64,000 nucleotides of DNA, from NCBI GenBank assembly GCA_964020085.1, contig OZ026606.1, positions 3,063,423-3,127,422 of the forward strand. The letters run 5' to 3'. Under the pieces are notes generated by a model that was given only the letters and a program-made list of their open reading frames with translations, did no database searches and was not told where the DNA came from. Numbering within the stretch: the first letter of the stretch is position 1; every line of letters starts with the position of its first letter. The position numbers were made by a program, and so were the translations under genes. This stretch comes from Micromussa lordhowensis. Its lineage: Eukaryota > Cnidaria > Anthozoa > Scleractinia > Lobophylliidae. Of the stretch, positions 11,330 to 22,300 are shown piece after piece.

Positions 11330-11622
11330 TTCTCAAACTCATTAATAATTCATCAAGCTAAAACAAAGAAAATCACAACCGTGAAGGAGGTTTTGATACC
11401 CGGTCTTAATTAGCATAGATTTTGACGATTTTAACTCTTGAGTTTCTCCTTAGGTTTTGCTTCGATTGAGAAGATATATCAAACACTCGAGACAGTGTTT
11501 CATCGGCTATCCAAACACCTCAAATTTCGTCAAAAATACTCCGCTGCGTGTCGTATTTTCAACTCTCTTCTCGGTGTTTGGATATCCCGATGAAACACTG
11601 TCGCTCGTGTTTGATATATTAC
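11330..11622. mobile_element. About 293-bp non-autonomous element, copy 1, inside the right Penelope repeat
   Basis: Comparing the intact left repeat with the split right repeat shows that this segment is an insertion. One end is CTCAAACTCATTAATAATTC. The other half is a large palindrome (about 11469-11620) with ATATATCAAACAC at both outer ends and CAGTGTTTCATCGG and TATCCAAACACC inside. A second copy in the opposite orientation lies at about 55700-56004 and shares both the unique part and the palindrome. No coding capacity is seen. Confidence 0.75.
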
Positions 11623-11702
11623 AAGAAAAACGTTGTGTACATTTCTATCACGAGCAATTAGCACTTAAGCAATTTACTGTTTGTTGGGAAAATTCTACTA
11701 AG

Positions 11703-12366
11703 GTGTTTCCTTACAGGAGGTTAATTACCCGCTGTTATTGTATGTCATTGAGGTTGCGTTCGAGTGCAGGTTCCTCTTTGTAAGGAAAGATGTGAAAACA
11801 GTTGATATTAGAAGCCAAAGTAACCGATACTTTTCAGTTTGCTTCCGCTCGTAGGCGATTTTTCTGTTGACAAATTCGATTTACGGAAGTAATCTCTTGA
11901 GCATATGGGACTGACACACTGGATGGAAGTCTCTTCGTGACAGATCAAGTGTGTTGTTTCCACGCTTTCTGGATGGCATCTGATAATTGTAATTTTGATG
12001 TACCTAAAGCTTCAGTTGTCAGCCAGTTGTTTTTTCTGTTAGTTGGGGGAATTAAAATGATTTGTTTCACTGGCTGCGCTTTACTAAACCAACGAACTGA
12101 GACCAGCCATAGAATAGACAGCGAGCAATCTCTGTTTTGCACTTAAACAGTTCGCGTTTAAGAACCGAAATACTTCGCGAACGGGAACGATATCTGAGCG
12201 GAGATTTGCGGGTAGCACTCCTCTTCAAACGCCCGCGCTACTCGCAGTTTCGCCTCCGGGACTGGCCCCACCCGAAAGGGGTACCTTTTTCAGGCTTCAG
12301 GTATATTACAGGGTAGGAATTTTACAAGTTGAGGTATATGAAAGGGTAGGGGAATCTGTCATTTAA
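11703..12366. other. Gene-free stretch with small palindrome
   Basis: Near 11707-11786, TTTCCTTACAGGAGG is mirrored by CCTCTTTGTAAGGAAA. Around 12270-12360 two related GTATAT-containing stretches (GGTATATTACAGGGTAGGAA and GGTATATGAAAGGGTAGGGG) form a weak tandem. No gene is seen. Confidence 0.35.
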
Positions 12367-12370
12367 TTAA

Positions 12371-12781
12371 GGCAGGGGTACACGTGAAGGCTGTTTTGAC
12401 GTCGCTTAACACGGCCTTTCTGCCAATATCTCGGTCACGTTTCAAGCGACACTAAATCTCTATGCTTATCTCATTAACCACTGTTTGGCGGTTTTGTGTA
12501 AATTTTTGGGTGATTTTTGGGCATTTGGGGAAAGAGAGATTTTTTCTCAAAGGATAGGTTAAATTGAGGAAAATATGAAATGTTGAAGATTTGATGGATT
12601 TGGAAAATCGAAATTTGAAGTGAAGAATTAGTAGACGGATACCAAACAGTACCCTAGCAACCTGGGGCTCTCTTTTGGGGGGGTCACTGTCTGGCAGTGT
12701 TTCCTACTACCCATCTGAATCCTAACAATTTCCTTTTTTATATCACTTCAAATTTCACGCCTATTCATGTTTACCCCCGCC
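12371..12781 (-). mobile_element. TTAA-flanked 411-bp element, copy 2
   Basis: Bounded by GGCAGGGGTACA (left) and TTTACCCCCGCC (right), with TTAA outside at 12367-12370 and 12782-12785. The reverse complement aligns along its whole length with 10185-10593. Shared blocks include CCAGACAGT, CCCCAGGTTG, TCCTTTGAGAAAAA, GCATAGAGATT and GCTTGAAACGT. Divergence is substantial, so the two insertions are either old or from different subfamilies. Confidence 0.85.
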
Positions 12782-12837
12782 TTAACACATTTCGAACTGA
12801 CGCACCTCACGGCAGTATCATTTCATTTATTAAGCTC

Positions 12838-12868
12838 TACATCATCATCATCATCATCATCATCATCA
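12838..12868. repeat. (CAT)n microsatellite
   Basis: About ten uninterrupted CAT units. Confidence 0.95.
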
Positions 12869-13787
12869 GGGTTTAGAAAAGAGATGCAATGTTCTCAAGC
12901 AAGTACGTGAAAGGGCCTTTTTTCAATATGGTGTACAGAAAGGTAAGGGGTTAGACCTCGGGTCATAAAACTTTGTAGACCAACTGGGCAGCTTCACCTC
13001 TAGCCCAGTTCGCTCAGTTTTTGCGTTCTTCCCAGAGAATTTTAAAAGGAAAGCAACCATTATTAAGAAAACAAACAAGAAGCAATGATGGAGTTTGGTC
13101 TGTTTTCCTGCGTAGCCAATCAGATTGCGAGTTAATTGATACAAGATCACTTAGTTCACAATGACAACAAAGGAATGTTAGTGCGCCCAGAGATGTGTGA
13201 TGACCAATCACGATACAAGACGGCGAAGGAATCACCGAAAACATCATGATTGTGGCTACAATCCTAGTCATAAATGTTGAAACCGGCACCACACAGTAGT
13301 CGTTCCAGTTGACAAGACACATGAGATTTTTGCGGTTGCCAACAACCTGACTGGATTGGAGAAAGGGTGTGTGAACACACACAAAGCACTAATTTTGATT
13401 ACAAGTTAACCTAATTGTAAGTTAAAAAAAACAACAACCCATATTCATTTTTCATATTCATTGGCAGAGACCTAAACGTAATGGTCTAGTTTTGTTTAAT
13501 TGCACTGAAGCCGTTACAATGACTAACGCAACCACAAGATTGTGACCTCAGCTGGAACAGTCTGGCAGAGATTTTCAAATTCTGTCATCGTGGCTTAAAA
13601 GAGGAAAGTTATAACTAATTACAATTTGCTCTTCTCTCAACGAATTAAGTATTGTCATTTTGTTGCGCTACTAGCATTTGGTGTACGAGAAAAGGTTAGG
13701 TCAAAATTTTAGCAAGCAAAAAGTCGAGTAAGTGTGTCCTTTTAAAGCTCACCGCGCTGAAAATGCAACAGACCGGCCAATAATGTA
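12869..13787. other. Gene-free stretch
   Basis: Short frames only; the minus-strand frame at 13014-13382 shows no recognisable domain. No RNA gene or repeat is seen. Confidence 0.35.
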
Positions 13788-13796
13788 AGGAATATG

Positions 13797-14026
13797 GGGC
13801 GTGTTTAAAACACGAAATGGCGAAATGACGAAATGTCACTCCAGTTAGCCTAAACAGCGCTTCGGTTAGCCTAAATAGCGCTTCGGTTAGCCTAAATAGC
13901 TCTTCGGTTAGCCTAAATATCACTGACTTGAAGGTGGTTAGCTCTCCATAATTGTATGGGTTAACCGTATCTCACATTTTTAAGTGCTATTCCGTCATTT
14001 CGCCATTTCGTGTTTTAAACACGCCC
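13797..14026. mobile_element. 230-bp MULE-like MITE with 9-bp target duplication
   Basis: The ends are GGGCGTGTTTAAAACACGAA (13797) and its mirror ending at 14026. The inverted repeats run about 38 bp with little divergence. The 9-bp sequence AGGAATATG flanks the element on both sides (13788-13796 and 14027-14035). A 9-bp duplication with long inverted ends is the usual signature of Mutator-like elements. The interior carries three copies of a 21-bp unit (CTTCGGTTAGCCTAAATAG core, about 13855-13920), which accounts for a spurious repetitive open frame. It has no transposase, so it would depend on a partner elsewhere. Confidence 0.85.
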
Positions 14027-14035
14027 AGGAATATG

Positions 14036-17000
14036 AATGTGTACAAAATCACGTCCCGCATGAGATATGCAGATGCTTCATATACAGATTTTCTCACAGT
14101 TTTTTACAAATGCCATCAATTTATCGTATCTACAAGTTTGCCAGACTAAATTTCATTTTCGATAAATTTACTGCATCGAGGAGACTGGTCACACAGCACC
14201 GACGTGAACGCGATGGGTAGCACGAAACAACACAGTTGCGATGAAGAGCCAAAGTCTCCTCAAAAAAACAATGCCACGTCAAGTATACAAGCCGTAAGAA
14301 TACATGAATTGATCAGCTAAAAAAATGTCGCCACTAATTCATCAAGTACTACAGGAAATGCCAAGGAAATAAAGTTGCTATGATACTGAACTAAGTAATT
14401 GTACTGCATAAGCAACCTCAATTGTTCTCTCTAATTAAACCACTTCACTTACTTGAGTTGCGATTCAAAGTGGTGAATGGGCAATTAAAACGTCGCTGGT
14501 TACAAAAATAGAATGATTAAAAAAATATATTATACACAAAAGTCAGGAAATTTCCACTTAGCACGTCCTGTTCTCCGTGGAACATAAGGTAGAGAAATTT
14601 GTAAAGAAGGCTGAAAAACCCGACTGAAAGTCGGTGGAATGCTCTCATTATAAGGACGCAGAGTGAATTACATGAAATACAGTCCGTTGCTTGTTCTTGA
14701 CAAAACGACAAAAACATATTTAAGCGACCCCGGCGGCAAAGTATCAGTATACAATTGACTCACAATTGACAGAAGAGTCGCGACGTAAACCGATTTACTC
14801 GGAGATACACATACAAAGATCAAACTCGTTGAAAGGTCCTAGCAAATTAAACGGGAAGGATTTGTATTACAGAACGATAGTACAGGGATTAGTATAAACT
14901 GAAAAGACGGATCAAAGGATCTACAATGGAAAACTTCACAAACATTTCGAATGACATCTATTTTTATCAAGAGAGCGAATCTGACACTTTTATGAAAAAT
15001 TATCCTGCAGAAACGCTGGGTGGATCTATTGCAATTTTGCAATGCAAACATCGGTAGTATTAATCTCAAAAATCTCCGCCACATCTGCTAAAATAATAAC
15101 CTATTTTTCTTTCGGTTTAAACGGGGTGCACTATAATTCACTGTAACGGCAAAAACAGCTTGGGAACACGAGCCGTGTTGAGTTCGAGTTTTACAAACAA
15201 TTTAAACATGATATTGGAACAAACTCAAAACATATTGCAGTACGGACTAAGAGATCTATTCTCAGAGGTAATGACGAAACTTCGAAACAAAGTGATTTCA
15301 TTTCAGGAGTCACATAGGGCAAACAACACAACTGTAATTAATTTTCCATCTAATTGGGGAGCATATTAGGCATTCTGCGAGAATTCTAGAAGGCAGCAAG
15401 AAAAATTACTTTTCACGTTGGAAATGTGATGTAAAACTCTTTGAAGGTTTTAGTGCGAGGTTGGGTTTGATTTTCATGACTATTTTGGACAATTCAGACA
15501 GGGAATTCATTGGATGCAGTCTTCGTGAGGTCCAAAATGGAATTCGAGGCTTAATGTAAACACACGCCAGAAAAGTAAACACATTTCGCAAGAAATAAGG
15601 TTAATAAAAGGGCACGCAAATTAAAAGCGACATCTCTTAAGACCTTTCGATCAAGCCCGATCACAAGGAATGCTTGCACGGTAATCAAGCTGTCATCTCA
15701 CTGTAAACCCTGCAGCTTAAGTAACAAAAGTTAGCGACTGGGAGGGGCAACAGAAATATAATCAAAAGCTTTTATTTCGACGTCACATTCTTAAGTTGGC
15801 CCTTATAAGCTAACAATTTGCGTCAATAGCTTAAAGGAAGCTGTTTTGTATTTTATAATTAAATTTTGGCGTTCTTTAAAAACAGCGACACAATGGGCCC
15901 ATTTGGAGTGAGTTGTCCTAAGGGCGCCATGACAACAAATGTTATTCTAATAAAGTCCTTGAAGACCGATCGTGAAATATCAAATCGATGTCAAATAAAC
16001 AACGTATTGTGGTCATTCTTGCGGTTTGACTTTTTACTTTATTGCCGCCATTAAGGAGGAAATTGGTTTAAAAAATTGCCATTGAGAACAATCCGCACAT
16101 ACATACGATCATTGTGCCGACGACGGACTCAAAAGTCATAAAGTATATTTTATTATACAAATGACATATTTCTGTTGGACGTTTTGTGTTCCCATGGTTC
16201 TCAAGGGTGTATTATTGAATAATTAGCTTCGAGTAGATCAAGAACGAATGAAAGGAAGAAAGTAAAAACAATTTGAAAATAAACGGGGTGCCTTGGTTTC
16301 TTTTAGAAGTACGGTTCTATTATTGGGTATAATACAACCTTTGATAAGTCGTTGCGGGTTATTTTCAAGCTATTGAAACTCCCGTGCGTTGATATGAATG
16401 AGATGTTTGTCATGTCATGAGAAAATGATGGATCCTTTTCGGACTGCCAAACACAGCAGAATTGCCCAGTTTTCTGTCGCCAGAAGAAGCCTTGAAAGAC
16501 GTTGCTATAGTAATTGTCGAAAGCCGTGACAATCATCTCTGTCAAATCTACCAAAAACAAGACCCTTGCTAGCAGATGCTTCTCAAACATTTTTTGAGAA
16601 AAACAGCAGTTCCATTGCAGTGGAACAAAAGACATATTTCTCCTGTTTGGAGAAGAAAGAGAGGACGGCAATTTTCGTGGAAACGGCTTTCGAACAAGTA
16701 CAATATCGCCGAGGAAAAATAAAATCTTCTGCCAAGCTACATTTTGCATATTGCTTCTCTATAAAGGAAATGAATCTCTCAGTATGACACATTCAATCCA
16801 TTTCTCTTTTCCCGCCAGGCGGTTTTCTCTTGTTACATACAATCTTTGCGCTAAAAACTCATAAAAAAGATGAAACAACGCGGTTAAGCTGGATTTTATT
16901 TTTCAACGCTTTAGAGTTTTACAAACAGCTGCAAATTACACAGACAAAAAAAAAACACGAGGCCATCAGACTCGAGGGCAAAATTAAAACGCTTCCAAGC

Positions 17001-17692
17001 TTATAATCTTATAAAATAAGTAAATTACGTATTCTTTACAAACCCAACTGACGAAGCAATTTGTTGTTTTACCGTAGAAGCGCGGTGTCAAAGGCTGCGA
17101 AAAGATAATGCTGTTACAAAGTAATAAGCCAGTGTATTAACAGATGTAGGTGAGCATGAGTGGAGAAACTTCCGCCGACTTCTATAGCTGAATTTACAAA
17201 GATACGTGAGTTTTTCGGATTAAGTAACATCTATCGTTAGTCATCTAACTAAGATAAAATAAAATGCACCAGTAATTAACATATCTTATCGCCATTCTCA
17301 ATCGAGAAGTTTTATCTACGATCTAAAAAGGTACACAGTCGGAACTAGATTTACCACAACTACACCATGCCCTCATCATTTTTCAAATATACAAATCGAT
17401 TGTCAATTCGATTTTCCGTCTTGTGACAATATTCGAGGAAACTATCGCTTGTTATACCTCTAAAGATATAACGTAATAAAATCGTTCCAATCATATCCAA
17501 GTTGTGTGTGTATACTTGCTCGTTTGAAACAATACCGGTTGTTTCGTATTCAAATTGCGTATTAGAGCTTCATGCCGGCTACCCAATACAACATGCTCTC
17601 CTTAAAAAACAAAAAATACAATAAACGACGATATCGCTTCAATTCCCGTGGGAATTTTTATCCTTCGGTTTTTTTTTTCGAGAAAAACTTGG
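14036..17692. other. Gene-free stretch upstream of the receptor's 3' end
   Basis: About 3.7 kb of A+T-rich DNA. The longest frame (16303-16749, minus, 148 codons from a true ATG) has no recognisable domain and unremarkable composition. No clear repeats or RNA genes are seen. Confidence 0.4.
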
Positions 17693-17698
17693 TTTATT
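17693..17698 (-). terminator. Candidate polyadenylation signal of the GPCR gene
   Basis: TTTATT on the plus strand reads AATAAA on the minus strand, about 370 bp after the receptor stop codon. It is the first canonical signal I find downstream. The hexamer is common in A+T-rich DNA, so this is only positional support. Confidence 0.35.
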
Positions 17699-18064
17699 TG
17701 AATTGGTACGGCTTTGAAGTCACCGAATGAAAACTTTGCGACAAATTTTAAACTTATCGCGAACAGCCACGACTTTGTAAGTTTTCCTAGATGCCCCAGA
17801 TTGAAACTAATACTTATAAACCACATTGATATATATCTAGCATTTGTAAAGACGGTCAAAAAGCCCGCGGGGGAGCAAAATCGGCGACAACGACCGAAAA
17901 GTATGGTTTTGTTTTCCTGTCAAAATGTTTGGAATTACTTTAGTTTTTTTCAATTTCAAATCCCTTCTTTGATGACATGTCGTTCAAGATTTCAGCCGAT
18001 TAGCCGATACTTGGCGTTTGATTTCGCAAGAACCTCGCGTTTTGCCTCGGCGCGCCGGCCGACC

Positions 18065-19192
18065 CTAACTTGGCCTCTTGTCTCTTCCATTCATGCTTAT
18101 CCAAGATTTTCGTCCGCTATTCCGCGTTGTGGTCATTCTAGCGCTTGCGGCCTCAGTAACGGAGACTTCATCCATGGCATCGCTCCGTGAGGCATCTCTG
18201 TTCTTGCACAGCATCCGTCTGAATGCGGACCGGAATTCCTTGTTGAATAGCGAATAAATCAGCGGGTTTAGCGAGCTGTTCATGACTGGCAGCACAAAGA
18301 TAAATGTGACTCTTATGGCGTAGGATAGTTCTCTGTTCGTAACGAACGGATCGAAGCAAGGCACACACCACAAACTCATCACAATAAGAATAAAAAACGG
18401 CAGCCAGCACACAATAAACACTCCAATAACAACAGCAATAGTTTTGGTTGCCTTCAGTTCGCGTAAAATATGCCTCTTTCCCTTGGTCGGATCGAGAGAA
18501 GCCACCGCTTTCGCTTGAATGAACGCTACGCGAAACACACACGAGTAAGTTACGATGACTATTAGCAGAGGCAGAAAGAAAGCAACGGCCATGGCTACCG
18601 TGTAGTAAATTTTGTCATTTTTGACGCAAGTTCGCTCTTTCGATGGGCTAAATGAGACTTTGATGTGAGGGTCGTTCTCTGGGTCGGCTGTCCAATCGAT
18701 CAGGCTCAGAGCGCCCCACAACATTGCGTATACCCAAACGAACGCAATCAGCGAGAAGCCGACTTTTTTCGTCATCCTCCTCTGGTAGTGGAAGGGTTTG
18801 GTGATAGCTAGAAAGCGATCAATCGAGATCACGACCAGATTACACATTGATGCGCTGCTAAACACCGTGTCCATCACGATCCAGTAGGCGCAAGTCGTAA
18901 CATTGTCAGGTGCTTTGTCGAAGCACCAGTTGTTGTTATGCACACTCAGGTCGATACGAAGCGGTAGGTGAATCAGTGCTACAAACAGATCGGAAATAGC
19001 CAGAGAGATGATGAAGAAATTAGTCATTCGGCGCAGGCGATGGTACAGATAAACCGCGGTTATCACCAGAACGTTCCCAAATATTGTGGCCACCATGATT
19101 AACACCAGAAACGTAGTGTACAAAACGAACAGAGGCAGCGTAGGCTCCGAACACACCGAGTCTGTATTCCATGTAGAGTTGTTGTCGGCCAT
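18065..19192 (-). CDS. Class A (rhodopsin-family) GPCR, amine-receptor-like, intronless
   Basis: A single open frame encodes 375 residues from the ATG at 19192. The frame is open upstream to a stop at 19277-19279 but has no earlier ATG, and this ATG has a strong context (G at -3, G at +4). N-glycosylation sequons occur at N4 and N5. Seven membrane segments carry the class A landmarks: N40 (1.50), D68 (2.50), C101 (3.25) pairing with C189 of loop 2, D125-R126-F127 at the DRY position, W153 (4.50), P208 and Y216 in TM5, E245 (6.30), CWLPFF at 262-267, NPLIY at 309-313, and a possible palmitoylated C329. D108 sits at 3.32, the amine-binding aspartate. However, V300 and V303 replace the usual W7.40 and Y7.43, and TM5 lacks the catecholamine serines. 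It is a plasma-membrane receptor coupling to G proteins by family. The ligand is unknown, and a non-amine ligand is possible. Confidence 0.95.
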   Translation of the reverse strand: MADNNSTWNTDSVCSEPTLPLFVLYTTFLVLIMVATIFGNVLVITAVYLYHRLRRMTNFFIISLAISDLFVALIHLPLRIDLSVHNNNWCFDKAPDNVTTCAYWIVMDTVFSSASMCNLVVISIDRFLAITKPFHYQRRMTKKVGFSLIAFVWVYAMLWGALSLIDWTADPENDPHIKVSFSPSKERTCVKNDKIYYTVAMAVAFFLPLLIVIVTYSCVFRVAFIQAKAVASLDPTKGKRHILRELKATKTIAVVIGVFIVCWLPFFILIVMSLWCVPCFDPFVTNRELSYAIRVTFIFVLPVMNSSLNPLIYSLFNKEFRSAFRRMLCKNRDASRSDAMDEVSVTEAASARMTTTRNSGRKSWISMNGRDKRPS

Positions 19193-19292
19193 GACGGTAA
19201 AATTCTCTCTCGCGGAATGTTCGCGGTGTGATGTCAAGTGCTTCGCCTGTCTAACTCCTTTCGAATGGCAACACCGCTAGTCGCTCTCAGGG

Positions 19293-19300
19293 TTTTATGC
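19293..19300 (-). promoter_or_regulatory. TATA-like element upstream of the GPCR
   Basis: The minus strand reads GCATAAAA here, about 100 bp before the receptor ATG. Transcription starting 25-30 bp downstream would give a leader of about 70-75 nt with the in-frame stop at 19277-19279 at or just upstream of the start. Placement is plausible, but there is no other evidence. Confidence 0.35.
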
Positions 19301-22300
19301 TCGCCGAGCCAGTAATTATCGCTCAAATAAGCTAGCAATTAGGACGGGATGAAAATAGATAATAGAATATTATTAATTTGAGTCAAATCAACCGCACCGT
19401 TCCTGGGGTCGCGATGCTGAAAGATGAATGATCAAAGCAAAGATACTTGTCAAACCATAGCAACCAGAGGCATTCCTGACCTTGTGATGATTGCATTTCA
19501 AAGTTCGTCACTCACGTTGCCTCGCAATGCGATAGTGCTAGATTAAGACGGATGGACTTCACTGATAGAACTAATGTACAAAGTAGTGCGTGGCAAGATA
19601 TGTTTTTGAGTCGAGCACGCACCAGGTCAAAACTTGTTTTAATTTCTGTTTTTAAACGGAAATGTTTCACGGTAATAGGGGAAAAAACGCGGGAACACGC
19701 CAAAATAAAGCGTACACAAAAGAGAATGATTCTCACATGATAATAAGTTGATTTGATCATGGAAAGCGGCAAATTTCGAGATCAGGTTTTTGTACTCTTG
19801 ATAAAATACATAACTATCACCAAAAAGGTGATGATTTTTAAAGGTAATCTTCGCACAGAACTAGGATGCAAATTTTTAAGATTAAATGGAAGGATCCCGA
19901 TCGAGGGATAAATAAAGATCGGAACCTCTTCAGGTTTTGTTTTCGTCTAACTGAAATTCGCCAAGCTGCGAAGAGGTACGGGCATATCATATAAATCTTC
20001 CATCGAAATAAAACAGCAGAAAAGGAGCTAAAAGCGACGAAAAAGAATCAGCTGGAGGCTCGAACAAGCAATTTAATCCGTTCTCATCCGAGGGGCTAAT
20101 TACTTCCTGTTAGACACAACTTCAATCAAATCAAATAGGCAAAACAAGAAAAGAGTTTTGAGACCCATTACATTCAATTTCGACCTATTTGGAATTGTTT
20201 CCAGACGAGAAGGGGATAAAATTACGCTTAAGGGAATGCCCAAGCAAGGTGTATAAGAGAACTCTCTGTTGGCGAAATCACAGCGCCAGACACATTCGTA
20301 ATTTAGCTGCACGCTGGTTGAGATGTTTAGTTTAAGCTAGTACGAGCTCCATATAAATATTATTTCAACAGATTAAATAGATACTCGAACACGAATTAAT
20401 TAGCTAACTCAGCTGGGACGAAAAAAAGTGACACAGCTAAACTAAAGTATTGAATTGCTCATTCAGGTCTTTGAAGGCGGTGACAGCGAAGCAGCAGGGC
20501 GAATATTTTTCCGGCGATTTCCAGCAAAGTCCGCCTTGCAGCGTTTAATCATTTGGAGCAAAACGATCTAACGAATTTATGACAATTGTATCTGAACGTG
20601 CTAGGAATAACTAATAGCATTCAAGACGCATTTCCTTTCTGCCTCCGGAAAGACGAAGTGGGAAAAATAGATTGACAGAGTTTTGTCAGTAGGCATGCGT
20701 ATCAACAGAAGGTTGTATTGACCACTCTCAAGTCTATTAAAAAAACTTCCGTCCAATCAGCAAAACTGTTAAAAGGCAATTGCTTGGGCACAAAACATCG
20801 AAAACTAAACAGACACAGCGTGAGAAGAAAATTTGAAAACTTTTCGATTTGACGGAAATAACGCACTTTTTGACACATTTACATTGGACGGGTTAATATT
20901 ATTTCCTTGTTTTCTCTTGTAATTTGCTCATTTAGCACTTTTCAGGCACTTTGAGTGGCATACGGATATTGATTTCAGCTTTTCTGAAACAAATGAAACA
21001 AAAATAAGTGTGCGAAAAACAACAGCAGCAAACTTACTGGGTGTAGATCTTCACTTCTATTACATAAGACCTAGGGCTGTCAAAAATCCCTTTAAAAATC
21101 TGACTTTGTTCAAGTTTTTTTCCTGGTTTATTTAGAATTTCCTTATTCGTAATCAATAACACGCACATTTATGTATACAGCTCTTCCTCAATTACGCGGT
21201 TTTTTTCCTTGGCTGTCAAAACTAATGAGCGCGTAAAAGACGCCCCGACATTTGCGCAAATAGCGTCGATGAAAAAGATTGCTTATACGCGATACTTTTG
21301 CTGCAGGATCGCTAAACACTCCGGAACTCCAGTCACTAGGAGCCGAACTATCATTTGTCGTAGAGTGCTAATGAAATAATAAAATAGGCGCTTTGCAGGA
21401 GTTGATGCAGTTTTCAGTCTTGATCGGGCAAAGAACTACAGTATTGAAGTAGTCTTGCCACAAATTTTACGGAGAAAAACCTTAGAAAATTAAATATTTT
21501 CGTGACCAAGCATGCCATTTTGAAAATGACATAAAACTAGAAACTGCATGAGTCAGTCTTCACTGGAATTTGCATTTTCGAGTGATTCCTTGTTTTTTAA
21601 ATGATAACGATTTTCAGAGCATTATAAGAGTCTCTTATTGGGCGGTAAAAGACCTTTCACGATCCAGTTTAATATGGAAAATAACTGACTGCTTAATTCT
21701 ATATTATGCAATATTCATGACTATTCATAACAAATTTTTTGGCCAAAATATCAGAAGTAATATACTGTCTGTCAGAAAACTGATAGAACGTAACTCGGAC
21801 CCGTTCGATAGTAAATTGGCATTTAATAACGGAGTAAAGATTTCGAAAAAATTCCGTTTTGTAGCCAGCTTTTTTAGAGTTCAAGGCACCAGTAACAACA
21901 GTCGCCTTTTCCTAGCCGCAAAACTAAAACCAGACACAACTTTCCTAAGTAGCCACAGCTTGCGGCAAAGGAAACTCATATTGACACACAACCACCACAC
22001 ACGAAGGCTGTACGCGGCAACTGATGAAAAGGGTTCTTAAAAAGTGACTAAAAAATTATCAGACAAAAAAGAATAATCTTGTTAAGGAAACCATATTGTA
22101 CTTGGAGGTTCGCATTCAAACTGGCAAACTCTGGCACTTAACATTATGGCGTGGGGGCGTAGCGGCAGAAAACAAAAGAATGAACGGAAAGTACACACTT
22201 AAATGAAGACGCTTTCAACTGCTTAGTGCTTCGTGTGGTCGACTCGTTTTACTCTTAAGATGGTCCTCTGCGCAAAACCTAATTGTTCTACGCCACGACA

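Larger units (their letters stand above)
9068..11702 (+). mobile_element. Degenerate Penelope-like retroelement with inverted terminal repeats
   Basis: The left repeat (9068-9290) is the reverse complement of a right repeat split in two (about 11180-11329 and 11623-11702). Shared blocks include CAAGTAAACGACAAAACG, AAAAGACATGTTTCGACAGA and TTGATTGATATACAAA on the left strand. Between them lies a Penelope-type reverse transcriptase (9301-10906) and a scrap of the C-terminus (about 11075-11140). Penelope-like elements are known to carry terminal repeats in direct or inverted orientation, which fits this layout. The element was later hit by three insertions: 10185-10593, 10907-11024 and 11330-11622. 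It is dead, with multiple frameshifts and most of the endonuclease region missing. Confidence 0.8.

Noticed and set aside
16303..16749. 148-codon minus-strand frame from a true ATG
   Set aside because: No domain, no supporting regulatory or splice signals, composition like surrounding DNA.
18168..18542. 124-codon frame on the minus strand
   Set aside because: It lies wholly inside the receptor gene in another frame.
21570..22040. 156-codon plus-strand frame
   Set aside because: Starts with TTG; no domain or homology recognised.
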